Shown: positions 43,228 to 52,274 of the stretch, piece by piece | Layout of the letters: each line of letters begins with the position of its first letter | Position numbering within the stretch: the first letter of the stretch is position 1 | Source: JAHRAW01 sp965262585 | GTDB taxonomy: Bacteria; Pseudomonadota; Gammaproteobacteria; Arenicellales; Poriferihabitantaceae | Direction of reading: 5' to 3' | DNA: 64,000 nucleotides | Assembly (NCBI GenBank): GCA_965262585.1 | Contig: OZ253546.1 | Location: 930,001 to 994,000, forward strand | Program-made: the position numbers and the translations under genes | Notes under the pieces: generated by a model | What the model was told of the DNA's origin: nothing | Databases searched by the model: none | Seen by the model: the letters and a program-made list of their open reading frames with translations, nothing else

Positions 43228-43313
43228 CAACCACCAATTGGCCCACAATTGATTTGTGGTAGCAGAATGTATTTAGAGCGTAATTTTGTTTGATTACTAT
43301 AGAAGATTTCATC

Positions 43314-43868
43314 ATGACTGAAGTATTTTTCATTACAGTACTATTTGCCAGTTCTTCGTTAGGTCCCCTAGGGTGCGCTGCAATAGGTGCATTGGTTGGT
43401 AGAATTAGGAGTCGTTTTGCCGCCATGATTGGCGCGTGGATTGGCTTGATTCTGGGGGCGTTGGTGTTCAATTTTGGATTGTTATACAAAACTTTAAAGT
43501 CAAGTCCATATAATATCACCGAAGAACTTGCTGCAAAGTTTATGCTAATCGGAGGACTCGTTGCTGTTTGCCTTGCCAGTCTTATCGGATATGTTCTTTA
43601 TAAAAAAATCAATGTAAAAGGGTATGCGGCAACCCCAATTCAATATGGTAGAAAATGGTTGGCATGGACAGTTTTCGGTGTTACTACACAGTTACTACCA
43701 AAGTTTTTATTTGGTGTGCCTCTTGATTTTTTTCATTCCAATTTTTTTGCAATAAATGCTCTTACCATGTGGGTTCTCGGAACTGTAGTAATGGGCGGTG
43801 CATTATTTTCTTTAGGGTGCGCTTATGGAAAGGTGATTAACTTAATAAACTCTCATCGTACGAAATGA
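43314..43868 (+). CDS. Unknown multi-pass membrane protein
   Basis: 184 residues from the ATG at 43314, with four to five hydrophobic segments (VFFITVLFASSSLGPLG; MIGAWIGLILGALVFNFGLL; FMLIGGLVAVCLASLIGYVL; MWVLGTVVMGGALFSLG). I do not recognise the family. Base composition falls sharply relative to the upstream gene (42% GC in one sampled line against 58%), and codon use is AT-rich. The stop overlaps the start of the next gene as ATGA, so the two are translationally coupled. Confidence 0.7.
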   Translation: MTEVFFITVLFASSSLGPLGCAAIGALVGRIRSRFAAMIGAWIGLILGALVFNFGLLYKTLKSSPYNITEELAAKFMLIGGLVAVCLASLIGYVLYKKINVKGYAATPIQYGRKWLAWTVFGVTTQLLPKFLFGVPLDFFHSNFFAINALTMWVLGTVVMGGALFSLGCAYGKVINLINSHRTK

Positions 43869-44467
43869 ATACCACGATAATTTCGGAGTCTGAAAAACTG
43901 GGGGTTTGGATATACAATAAGGTCGATTCCCTTGAGTATCCTGACGATACACGCTGTGAAATAAGCAAGGGTTGTTTGTTTATCGCTCTTCAACATCATC
44001 ATTCTGTCGTAACTCTTCTAAAAAATAATTGTTACATTTCGGCGGCGACATTACTCCGACCGATATTTGAATCATGTGCTAGAGGAATTTGGTTTAGAGA
44101 ATGTGCGTCAGAAAGTGAAATTGAAAAATTTATATGTGGCAATCTTAGGCTTTCTATTGGGAAATGTATTGGTGATATAGAAAAATCTTCCGCTCATTCA
44201 AACGGAATGTTGGCAAAAATAAAGCACTGGAACAACGAATTACTGAATGACTTTGTCCACACAGGGTGTGAGCAAATTGTAATGCTGAATTCTAAAAATA
44301 CGATTTCACCGCACACCATAAACAACGAACATGTGGGAAGAATTATTGGATTTGCAGACAGCATGGCTATATTTTCAGGTATCAATCTTTGTGAATTGGC
44401 GGGAGAGGAAAATTCTTTGATGAAAGAGTTTTTGAAAAAGGCAGGTGAATATGGACAAGAATCTTAG
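43865..44467 (+). CDS. Unknown helical protein resembling the DUF5677/DUF6988-like group
   Basis: 200 residues, mostly alpha-helical. The LQHHHSVVTLLKNNCYISAA and TLLRPIFESCARGIWFREC stretches resemble a group of bacterial proteins (HxxA..L...g...A..LlRp.fE) that includes HEPN-like families near defence genes; this link is a loose pattern match from memory. GC is very low (33% in one sampled line). ATGA-coupled to the membrane protein upstream. No catalytic Rx4-6H HEPN motif is certain. The pair is a candidate accessory cassette. Confidence 0.65.
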   Translation: MNTTIISESEKLGVWIYNKVDSLEYPDDTRCEISKGCLFIALQHHHSVVTLLKNNCYISAATLLRPIFESCARGIWFRECASESEIEKFICGNLRLSIGKCIGDIEKSSAHSNGMLAKIKHWNNELLNDFVHTGCEQIVMLNSKNTISPHTINNEHVGRIIGFADSMAIFSGINLCELAGEENSLMKEFLKKAGEYGQES

Positions 44468-44505
44468 CCAAACACTTGTGCATGAATTAGCGATCTGTAA
44501 AATAA

Positions 44506-45996
44506 TCACAAAAACCAAATGATGCAGGCTAGTCCGACGGTGCTCAACACTGCGGTATATGGTAGTGCCATCCATACCATTTTGCCGTAGGACAGGCGGA
44601 TTAGTGGTGCAAGGGATGAGGTCAGTAGGAACAGGAATGCGGCTTGGCCGTTTGGGGTGGCGACGCTTGGTAGGTTGGTGCCGGTGTTGATGGCGATTGC
44701 GAGGTTGTCGAAGTGTTGGCGGGAGATGGCGCCGGAATCGTAGGCGTCTTTGATTTCGTTGATGTAGATCGTGGCGACGAAAACATTGTCGCTGATCATC
44801 GACAGGATACCGTTGGCGATGAAGAAAACCGCCGGTTGGGATTGCTCGGACATGGCCAGCGCGCCGTCTATAATCGGGCTGAACAGGTGGGCGTCGTGAA
44901 TCATGGCGACGATCACGAAAAACACCACCAGCAGCGCGGTAAAGGGCAGTGCTTCCTCGAACGCTCTGCCGATTTGATGCTCTTCGGTGATGCCGGTGAG
45001 CGCGGTCTGCAACACGATGATCGATAGCCCGATCAAGCCGACCGGCGCGAGGTGAAATGCCAGCGCAACGATTAGGAACACGCCGGCCACCGCCTGCACT
45101 TTGATGTCGTATAGTTCAGCGTTGGTGCGCGCCGCGTCCTGTTCTGCGGAATACTGTTCGAGAATGGTGCGGACATCGGCGGGCAGGGTGGTGCCGAAGT
45201 CGAACCAGTGTAGTTTTTCGAGCAGGTAGCAAGTGCACAGCCCGGCCACCAAAGTCGGCAAGGTGATTGGCGCCATCTTCAGGAAGAATTCGATAAACTC
45301 CCAATCCATCTTGGCGGCAATCAGTAGGTTTTGCGGCTCGCCCACCAGCGTGCACACGCCGCCCAGCGCGGTGCCGATTGCGCCGTGCATAACCAGACTA
45401 CGCAAAAACATGCGGAACTGGGCGAGCGATTTTTTCAACTCTTTGCGGTCGGGCGTGCCGGAGTGGTCATAATCGGTGTCGGCGGATTCGATGCGGTGAT
45501 AAACCCCGTAAAAACCGACCGTCACGCTGATCAACACTGCGGTTACCGTCAAGGCATCGAGGAAGGCCGACAGGAACGCCGACAAAAAACAGAACAGCAG
45601 CGAAAGAACCGGCTTTGATTTGATCTTCACAAACGCCCTGCTGAAGACAAACATCAACAGCGGTTTCATAAAATAAATGCCCGCCACCATGAACACCAGC
45701 AGCAGAATAACCTCGAGGTTCGACTGGATTTCATGGTAAACCGCAGCCGGGCCGGTCATGCCAATCAGCACCACCTGCAGCGCGATGATTCCGCCCGATT
45801 GCAATGGATAGCATTTGAGTGCCATCGCCAGCGCGAAGATGAACTCGCCGATAATCACCCAGCCGGTAATGAATGGGCCGACCGTAAACAACAACACCGG
45901 ATTAAGCACCAGAAAGGCGATGATTGTTTTCTTATACCAACCTGGGCTCGGGCCGAGGAAGCGTTGATAGGCGATGTGCAGGACGGATGATTTCAT
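44506..45996 (-). CDS. nhaB: Na+/H+ antiporter NhaB
   Basis: About 496 residues, near E. coli NhaB (513). The start AYQRFLGPSPGWYKKTIIAF matches the NhaB N terminus (RNFLGQSPDWYK in E. coli), followed by about a dozen membrane helices, GTALGGVCTLVGEPQNLLIA and INTGTNLPSVATPNGQAAFL. Electrogenic sodium/proton exchange in the inner membrane; fits a salt-rich habitat. GC-rich like the genes further right; its 3' end lies about 40 bp from the low-GC cassette, convergent with it. Confidence 0.93.
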   Translation of the reverse strand: MKSSVLHIAYQRFLGPSPGWYKKTIIAFLVLNPVLLFTVGPFITGWVIIGEFIFALAMALKCYPLQSGGIIALQVVLIGMTGPAAVYHEIQSNLEVILLLVFMVAGIYFMKPLLMFVFSRAFVKIKSKPVLSLLFCFLSAFLSAFLDALTVTAVLISVTVGFYGVYHRIESADTDYDHSGTPDRKELKKSLAQFRMFLRSLVMHGAIGTALGGVCTLVGEPQNLLIAAKMDWEFIEFFLKMAPITLPTLVAGLCTCYLLEKLHWFDFGTTLPADVRTILEQYSAEQDAARTNAELYDIKVQAVAGVFLIVALAFHLAPVGLIGLSIIVLQTALTGITEEHQIGRAFEEALPFTALLVVFFVIVAMIHDAHLFSPIIDGALAMSEQSQPAVFFIANGILSMISDNVFVATIYINEIKDAYDSGAISRQHFDNLAIAINTGTNLPSVATPNGQAAFLFLLTSSLAPLIRLSYGKMVWMALPYTAVLSTVGLACIIWFL

Positions 45997-46065
45997 GACG
46001 GTCACGATCTGGAAATTTAACCGGCGATTCTAGCAGATGCCCGGAGCCCGGCTGGTCGGCTGAGG

Positions 46066-47280
46066 CTAGGCGACAATGTTATGTGCCGGGCCATATGGGA
46101 AGCCGGTGATATTGCGGTGGCCGTCTTCGGTTACCACCAGCACATCATGCTCGCGATAGCCGCCGGCACCGGCCATGCCTTCGGGGATGAGAATCATCGG
46201 CTCCATGGACAACATCATACCCGGTTCAAGCACCGTCTCAATATCCTCGCGCAACTCCAGCCCCGCTTCGCGGCCGTAGTAATGGCACAGTATGCCGAAG
46301 GAATGGCCGTAGCCAAAGGTTCGGTATTGAAGCAAATCGTGCTCCTCGTAAATTTTGTTGAGTTCCCGCGCAATGTCGCAGCACCGCGCACCGGGTTTAA
46401 TCAACGCCTTGCCGGCGTCGTGCACGCGGCAGTTAATCTCCCACAAGCGCAAGTGTTCATCAGTGGCGGAGCGGCAGAACAGGGTTCGCTCCAGCGCCAC
46501 ATAATAGCCCGCCACCATGGGAAAACAATTCAAACTGATCGGGTCGCCGCTCTCAATCCGGCGCGAAGTAACCGGATTGTGCGCGCCGTCGGTGTTGATG
46601 CCCGATTGCACCCAGGTCCAGGTGTCTCTGAGTTCGGCGTGTGGCCAGGTGGCGGCGATCTCGCGCACCATGGTTTGAGTGGAATGTAGCGCGATTTCGT
46701 GTTCCCCGACTCCCGGCGCGATGGCCTCGACGCAAGCACCGCCGCCGAGGTCGGCGATGGCGGCCATTTTGGCGACCAACTCGATTTCCGCATCCGATTT
46801 GACCATGCGCAACGCCATAACCGCCGGGGCGATGTCCTTGAAGCGGCTGTTGGGCAGCGCGGCTTTCAGTTTCTCCAGGTTCTGCATATTAATATGATCG
46901 TATTCAACGCCCACCACCCGACCGTCCGCGATAAGTTTTTGCGCCGCCCGAAAGTAGTTGTCATGCTGCCAATCGGTGTACACCAGATTTTCCCCGAACG
47001 CGCGCCGCCACGGCTGGCCGCCATCCACCCGGGAGGAAATGAGGGTGTGGGAATCGCCGTCCACCACCAGACCGTATAAACGCCCGAACGAGCAATACGT
47101 ATAGTCGGCGTAGTAGTTGATGTTGTGGTAGGAAGTGAACAGCACTACGTCCACTCCTTGCGCCTCCATGGAACGGCGCAGCGTGGCCAACCGGTTTTCC
47201 ATCTCGGCAGCCGGAAAGGTCGGGGGCGATTTGTCGCCGTTTTCAAACTCAAGCAAGTTGGGCAGGGTCGTGGGGTTCAT
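46066..47280 (-). CDS. Creatinase (creatine amidinohydrolase)
   Basis: 404 residues; Pseudomonas creatinase has about 403. Long stretches agree with that enzyme from memory: VLFTSYHNINYYADYTYCSF, TWTWVQSGINTDGAHNPVTS, LQYRTFGYGHSFGILCHYYG and REAGLELREDIETVLEPGM. Pita-bread fold without the metal ligands of M24 aminopeptidases. Hydrolyses creatine to sarcosine and urea. No sarcosine oxidase or urease is in the window. High similarity to a specific enzyme makes creatinase more likely than a generic Xaa-Pro peptidase. Confidence 0.88.
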   Translation of the reverse strand: MNPTTLPNLLEFENGDKSPPTFPAAEMENRLATLRRSMEAQGVDVVLFTSYHNINYYADYTYCSFGRLYGLVVDGDSHTLISSRVDGGQPWRRAFGENLVYTDWQHDNYFRAAQKLIADGRVVGVEYDHINMQNLEKLKAALPNSRFKDIAPAVMALRMVKSDAEIELVAKMAAIADLGGGACVEAIAPGVGEHEIALHSTQTMVREIAATWPHAELRDTWTWVQSGINTDGAHNPVTSRRIESGDPISLNCFPMVAGYYVALERTLFCRSATDEHLRLWEINCRVHDAGKALIKPGARCCDIARELNKIYEEHDLLQYRTFGYGHSFGILCHYYGREAGLELREDIETVLEPGMMLSMEPMILIPEGMAGAGGYREHDVLVVTEDGHRNITGFPYGPAHNIVA

Positions 47281-47427
47281 AATGGCTGGGCCGTGTTGGT
47301 GGTTGGTGGCTTTGGAATGGCCGTTGATGGGGTGAATGGCCGGTTCAGGCTGTTTATATCCTGAATCATTGTCGGATACAATTCACCCCTGCGTATCGTC
47401 CTATTATACCCGCCCATCCCGACACCC

Positions 47428-48489
47428 GTGGCCACCAAAATCACCCCTTGCGCCCTGCTCGATTTGCGCAGCGACACTGTTACCGTACCTTGCGACAACA
47501 TGCGCCGGGCCATGGCTGCCGCCGAGGTGGGCGATGATGTCTACGACGAAGACCCGACGGTCAAACGGCTGGAGCAACAACTCGCGGAACGCGCCGGTCA
47601 GGAAGCCGGGCTGTTTTTTCCCTCCGGCACCCAGAGCAATCTGGTGGCCTTGCTGAGCCACTGCCAGCGGGGCGATGAATACATCGTCGCCCAAAATGCC
47701 CACACCTACCGCTACGAAGGCGGCGGCGGTGCCGTGCTCGGCGGCATTCAACCGCAGCCGCTGGAAGCCACGGCGGACGGCACCCTCGACCTCAGCAAAG
47801 TCGCGGCGGCCATCAAAGCGGATGATATTCATTTCGCCAAAACCCGGCTGCTCGCCCTTGAAAACACCTTCGCCGGCAGGGTCATCCCGGCGGATTACCT
47901 GAAGCGCGCCGGTGCGCTGGCGCGGGAAAACGGCCTCGGCTTCCACCTCGACGGCGCGCGGGTATTCAACGCCTCGGTCGCCCTGGGGGTGGAGGTGGCG
48001 GAGATCACCGCCGACTTTGATTCGGTTTCCATTTGCCTGTCCAAAGGATTGGGAGCACCGGTCGGGTCGGTATTATGCGCCGACCGGGAGTTTATCCACA
48101 GCGCCCGAAGATGGCGCAAAGTGGCGGGCGGCGGCATGCGCCAAGCAGGAATGCTCGCCGCCGCCGGAATTTACGCCCTCGACCACAACATCGAGCGGCT
48201 ACGCCAAGACCACGACCACGCGCAACGACTCGCCGACCAATTGCTACGCATCGACGAACTGGAAGTGCTGGGCGGCGGGGCGCACACCAACATGGTATTT
48301 GTCTCAATGCGAGACGGCGATACGGGGGGCGATTTTGACGCGCTACGCAACCACGCCAAAAGCCACGGCCTACTCCTCGGCGAACGCACCGCCGCCAACA
48401 CCCTAAGACTAGTAACGCACATGCACCTCAGCGACACCGATATCTCCACAACAGCAAAGATTATTGCTGGATTTTTCGGGCGCGCTTAA
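47428..48489 (+). CDS. ltaE: Low-specificity L-threonine aldolase
   Basis: 353 residues. LRSDTVTVPCDNMRRAMAAA, GDDVYDEDPTVKRLE, GGGGAVLGGIQPQ and the PLP lysine in SICLSKGLGAPVGSVL (Lys206) identify the family. Cleaves threonine and related beta-hydroxy amino acids to glycine and an aldehyde. GTG start at 47428, divergent from the creatinase gene over 147 bp. Sarcosine from creatinase also leads to glycine, so the two may belong to the same glycine-centred metabolism (inference). Confidence 0.92.
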   Translation: MATKITPCALLDLRSDTVTVPCDNMRRAMAAAEVGDDVYDEDPTVKRLEQQLAERAGQEAGLFFPSGTQSNLVALLSHCQRGDEYIVAQNAHTYRYEGGGGAVLGGIQPQPLEATADGTLDLSKVAAAIKADDIHFAKTRLLALENTFAGRVIPADYLKRAGALARENGLGFHLDGARVFNASVALGVEVAEITADFDSVSICLSKGLGAPVGSVLCADREFIHSARRWRKVAGGGMRQAGMLAAAGIYALDHNIERLRQDHDHAQRLADQLLRIDELEVLGGGAHTNMVFVSMRDGDTGGDFDALRNHAKSHGLLLGERTAANTLRLVTHMHLSDTDISTTAKIIAGFFGRA

Positions 48490-48696
48490 ATGCTTGTTGA
48501 TTAGGTTTTTGCAAACACCGAGAGGTATCTTCAAGGTAAGTGTAATTTAAATTACGTGGCGGTTGACTCCATCAGTTATTCCACAAATCATTCATTCGAA
48601 TATCGACACTTCCATGTTTTCTCGATCTGTTAATGGCGAATTATATCAGCGGGTCGTGTTCTCCCAAGAATTGCGCTTATTTCTCGAAATCTGCAT

Positions 48697-49485
48697 TTAT
48701 CTAATTTGATTTATTTCCTCCAAGTAGCAATTACCCGACCTTGCCCTCCTGATTTCATCGAGAGATATGATCATTGATAACATTTCTTTTTTATTGGTTG
48801 ATGCTTTTATCAATATTTCACCTAATGGCGAACAAATCTGACTTGCGCCGCCATAGTGCATGTCCAATTCCAAGCCAATACGATTTGAGTACGCTATGTA
48901 AACTTGGTTTTCCATTGCCCTGGTAGCAATCATATGATTGGTAATATTATCGAAAGACACCATTAGCGCAGTGGGAACTGAAATCAAAGCCACACCTAAA
49001 GTTGCCAATTCACGAGGTAGTTCAGGAAACTCAATATCGAAACATATGAGAATAGCTATCTTGAAACCGCGGTATTCAAAAATCGATATTTCGGTGCCCC
49101 GCGCAAAGTTGGATTTCTCCCAATCACCATAGAGTGCTCGTTTACGATAGCGTGCGATCTCTCCTTGTGATGGCGATATACAAACCGCCGAGTTGAATAT
49201 CCGATTACCTGATTTCTCGTAAAACCCCAACAGCAGAGCAACCCCGTTATGGGTGGAAATCTCCGCTAGGCGATCATGTACGACATTATTAACTTTTGAA
49301 GCGATTTCAGCGATGCCACCATCCCGATAATAACCAGTTAAAAAACACTCAGGAAAAATTAATAATTCGATACCTTGTAATCTCGCATTTTTTGCCGCTT
49401 TATCGATGACCTCAAGATTAGCCGATATGTTTCCGGGCACACCAGAATCCTGCCAGATACCAACTTTTAGATATCCCGACGCCAT
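48697..49485 (-). CDS. Carbon-nitrogen hydrolase (nitrilase superfamily amidase)
   Basis: 262 residues. Catalytic triad visible as Glu46 (FPECFLTGY), Lys115 (YRKRALYGDWE) and Cys148 (ILICFDIEFPE). The CFDIEFPE type points to the amidase/carbamoylase branches rather than true nitrilases. Starts directly after the stop of the upstream permease gene, so it is the last gene of the ABC operon. It presumably hydrolyses an amide or carbamoyl compound brought in by the transporter. Low-GC region. The 48490-48696 gap to ltaE holds no gene that I can see. Confidence 0.85.
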   Translation of the reverse strand: MASGYLKVGIWQDSGVPGNISANLEVIDKAAKNARLQGIELLIFPECFLTGYYRDGGIAEIASKVNNVVHDRLAEISTHNGVALLLGFYEKSGNRIFNSAVCISPSQGEIARYRKRALYGDWEKSNFARGTEISIFEYRGFKIAILICFDIEFPELPRELATLGVALISVPTALMVSFDNITNHMIATRAMENQVYIAYSNRIGLELDMHYGGASQICSPLGEILIKASTNKKEMLSMIISLDEIRRARSGNCYLEEINQIR

Positions 49486-50283
49486 CTAGCGCTCCAGTAG
49501 TCGGTCCGCGCCTAACAACCCCGGCAAATTCCCAAAGCGAGCGATTAAACCAAACACCACTATTTCCACGGCAACAAAGAATATTGCAACTGAAGCCATA
49601 ACAGGAGTGTAACCGTACCTGAGCGAATTAAATATTCTCACTGGCAAGGTTTCAGCGGTAAACCCCGCAATCATATATGCGATGATGTATTCATTCAAAC
49701 TAAGCACAAATGCAAACGCGAAGCCCGAAATTATGTAAGGTTTCACTAAGGGAAATATCACCGTAGTAAACAGAGTTCGGCGGTCAGCCCCCATTGTGCG
49801 TGCCACCTCAAGCAACTGTCGATTCATCACTTCCAAGCCGAGAGAGATAGTCACCAATGGCAGGGTAACCAAAAAAATACCGTGCGAAATAATGACGGCA
49901 AGGATGTGTCCATACAATCCCGCCGAAATCCAGAACACCATGAACCCGAGCGCAGAAATTACCGGTGGCAACATAAACGGCGCGATACCCAAACTAAAAA
50001 GTGCGCGGGAAAATATGCTGTTTCGTGACCAGGCATAAATCGCTATCGGTAATGCCACGGATACCGCAAATAGACTAGCGAAAATTGCGATGACCAGTGA
50101 ATTAATCATCGCATTTACCCAAGCGTCTTGGCTAAATAACTCCGCATACCATCGCAACGAAAAACCTTCCGGCGGAAAAAGTAAACGTTTAGGAGAATTA
50201 ACGGATACACCGGCAATGATAACCAAAGGAGCAGCAAGAAATATCAACACTGCAGTCAGATAAATGTTGCGTAAAAATCTCAT
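49486..50283 (-). CDS. ABC transporter permease, PotC type
   Basis: 265 residues with six membrane helices. Binding-protein-dependent transport signature EVARTMGADRRTLFTTVIFP (EAA loop). PotC-like start with SPKRLLFPPEGFSLRWYAEL. One-base overlap (TAATG) with the upstream permease gene. Part of a spermidine/putrescine-family importer whose substrate here is unknown. Confidence 0.9.
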   Translation of the reverse strand: MRFLRNIYLTAVLIFLAAPLVIIAGVSVNSPKRLLFPPEGFSLRWYAELFSQDAWVNAMINSLVIAIFASLFAVSVALPIAIYAWSRNSIFSRALFSLGIAPFMLPPVISALGFMVFWISAGLYGHILAVIISHGIFLVTLPLVTISLGLEVMNRQLLEVARTMGADRRTLFTTVIFPLVKPYIISGFAFAFVLSLNEYIIAYMIAGFTAETLPVRIFNSLRYGYTPVMASVAIFFVAVEIVVFGLIARFGNLPGLLGADRLLER

Positions 50284-51137
50284 TAATTGCTTTCCCTTTT
50301 AGCGTCACCAAAGACTAGCGAAAGACCAACCAGTGCCAATGACACCAACATCAAAAAGATAGCCATTGCAGCGGCAAAAGGAATATTGGACTGAAAAATT
50401 GCCTGGTCAGTGATGTGAACCGATAGTGTCCAGTGTTGTGGGCGACCAAGTACCTGGGGTAACAAATAAGCACCGAGAGTAAAAACGAATACCAGAATAA
50501 ATGCCCCCAGAATGGTTCCACGCATCATCGGCATCATAATGTTGATGAATATCAGAAATGGCGAAGCTCCCAGCATTCTTGCGGCTTCTGGAATTTCAGG
50601 GTCGAGTCGAGAAATTGCCGGATAAATCATTAACACCGCATAAGGAAAACCCAGATAAGTTAATCCCAGTAAAAGCGCAATTAAACCAGGTGTGTAAGAT
50701 CGCGGCGCGTCTATCAAACCAATCCATGCAAAAAGATTGCCAACCCCGGCAGTTTTCGATAGTAATGTTGACCAGGCAAAACCGATTATTACTTCAGAAA
50801 GAGAAAGCACCGCGAGAATAAAGATCAGAATTATGGTCTGTTCTCGGCGGCGCATATTGGCAAGAAATAAAGTAAACGGAAAGGCTACGACAACAGCGAT
50901 TAACGTAGCGGCAGCCGATAAGCCAATAGAAGTCATCAGCACCTTGCCAAAAAACGGCGACAGGAAACGAATATAATTTGCGAACTGAAACGCTGGTTCG
51001 AAAAAAGCACCTTCGACTCTGGCAAAGAAACTTACAACGAGCATGATGGCGAATGGCACCAAAAAGAAAATAAGTAGCGCTATTGTTGGATAAACAACCA
51101 TCCAACGAGTTGCATTTGTATTCGTTTGGATTTTCAA
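50283..51137 (-). CDS. ABC transporter permease, PotB type
   Basis: 284 residues from a TTG at 51137 that overlaps the ATPase stop as TTGA; an internal ATG would shorten it by 12 residues. Six membrane helices, EAA loop PEAARMLGASPFLIFINIMM. Pairs with the PotC-like permease. The sequence upstream of the TTG is out of frame with any conserved start. Confidence 0.88.
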   Translation of the reverse strand: MKIQTNTNATRWMVVYPTIALLIFFLVPFAIMLVVSFFARVEGAFFEPAFQFANYIRFLSPFFGKVLMTSIGLSAAATLIAVVVAFPFTLFLANMRRREQTIILIFILAVLSLSEVIIGFAWSTLLSKTAGVGNLFAWIGLIDAPRSYTPGLIALLLGLTYLGFPYAVLMIYPAISRLDPEIPEAARMLGASPFLIFINIMMPMMRGTILGAFILVFVFTLGAYLLPQVLGRPQHWTLSVHITDQAIFQSNIPFAAAMAIFLMLVSLALVGLSLVFGDAKRESN

Positions 51138-52186
51138 GATATCATCACAGTTGCGCGATCGGTATGGAGTTTTATGCCAACCGCTTGCCCAATTTCGACA
51201 TCCGGGCGGTTTTGCGGCGAACAAACAGCGAGTAATTCCAAATCACCGCAACCCAGCAAGATTTCAACACTTGCCCCAAGGTCTCGAATAAATAACACAA
51301 TTGCGTCCATATCGTTGGATGTCGTTGCCGGTAAGACTGAGACATCCTCGGGCCTTATCGATAAAATAGATTTGCTTCCTTTTTTGATACTGACATCAAG
51401 TTTGTCAGTGACATTGATTTTGGTGCCTAGAATTTCAATTTCTTCATCCGATATAATTTTGCAAGGCAACAAGTTACTCATGCCTATAAAGTTCGCGACA
51501 AAAGAGTTTGCCGGATTACGGTATATTTCAATCGGCGGGCCAGATTGAAGAATCATGCCCTTATCCATGACAATGACAATATCCGCCATGGTCATCGCTT
51601 CGCGTTGATCATGCGTTACAACGATAGTCGTCACGTTGAGTTTCTTTTGGAGTAGACGTAACTCAATTTGCATGTGTTCGCGCAATTTCGCATCAAGTGC
51701 CGAAAGTGGTTCATCCAGTAATAACAACTTTGGCGCTATCGCCAGCCCCCTGGCAATGGCAACACGTTGGCATTGACCGCCTGAAAGTTGATGTATGCGT
51801 CTATCCTCCAGGTTCGGCAACTTCACCAACTCTAATAACTCTGTTACTCGGTTGCGTCGAGTTTTCAGGTCGATGCCTCGAATTTTTAATGGGTAGGCAA
51901 TATTTTCGGCTACGGTTAAATGTGGAAACAACGCCAGAGACTGAAACACCATACCAAACTCACGCTTATGAGCCGGAATACCCTGTTGGTTGATACCATC
52001 GATGATAAGTTGTCCGCCTGTTTGTTCTTCCAGTCCCGCAATCAGGCGCAAAAGTGTAGTCTTGCCGCAACCCGAAGGTCCAAGCAGACACACAAACTGG
52101 CCATCAGGAATTTCGATACTGACATTATCAACAGCAACCAGCGCTCCAAAGGTCTTGGTCAGGTTTCGTGCGCTCAAACTGCTCAT
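51134..52186 (-). CDS. ABC transporter ATP-binding protein, PotA type
   Basis: 350 residues. Walker A LLGPSGCGKTTLLRLIAG, signature QLSGGQCQRVAIARGLAIAP, Walker B LLLLDEPLSALDAKLRE, and a C-terminal TOBE domain (about 270-350). Energises the importer. Overlaps the PotB-like gene by four bases and is 88 bp from the binding-protein gene, with a terminator-like hairpin in between. Confidence 0.93.
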   Translation of the reverse strand: MSSLSARNLTKTFGALVAVDNVSIEIPDGQFVCLLGPSGCGKTTLLRLIAGLEEQTGGQLIIDGINQQGIPAHKREFGMVFQSLALFPHLTVAENIAYPLKIRGIDLKTRRNRVTELLELVKLPNLEDRRIHQLSGGQCQRVAIARGLAIAPKLLLLDEPLSALDAKLREHMQIELRLLQKKLNVTTIVVTHDQREAMTMADIVIVMDKGMILQSGPPIEIYRNPANSFVANFIGMSNLLPCKIISDEEIEILGTKINVTDKLDVSIKKGSKSILSIRPEDVSVLPATTSNDMDAIVLFIRDLGASVEILLGCGDLELLAVCSPQNRPDVEIGQAVGIKLHTDRATVMIS

Positions 52187-52215
52187 ATAGGCACCAATAT
52201 ACCATTTTCGGAAAT

Positions 52216-52249
52216 TAAAAATCGGCCTGAGAGGATTGATCCCAGGCCG
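52216..52249 (-). terminator. Intra-operon terminator/attenuator between potD-like and potA-like genes
   Basis: On the transcript CGGCCTG-N13-CAGGCCG (a perfect 7-bp stem) followed by ATTTTTAATTT. It would let only part of the transcripts continue into the ATPase and permease genes, giving excess binding protein. Confidence 0.65.
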
Positions 52250-52274
52250 TTAACTGAACGATAGTCTGATTTGC

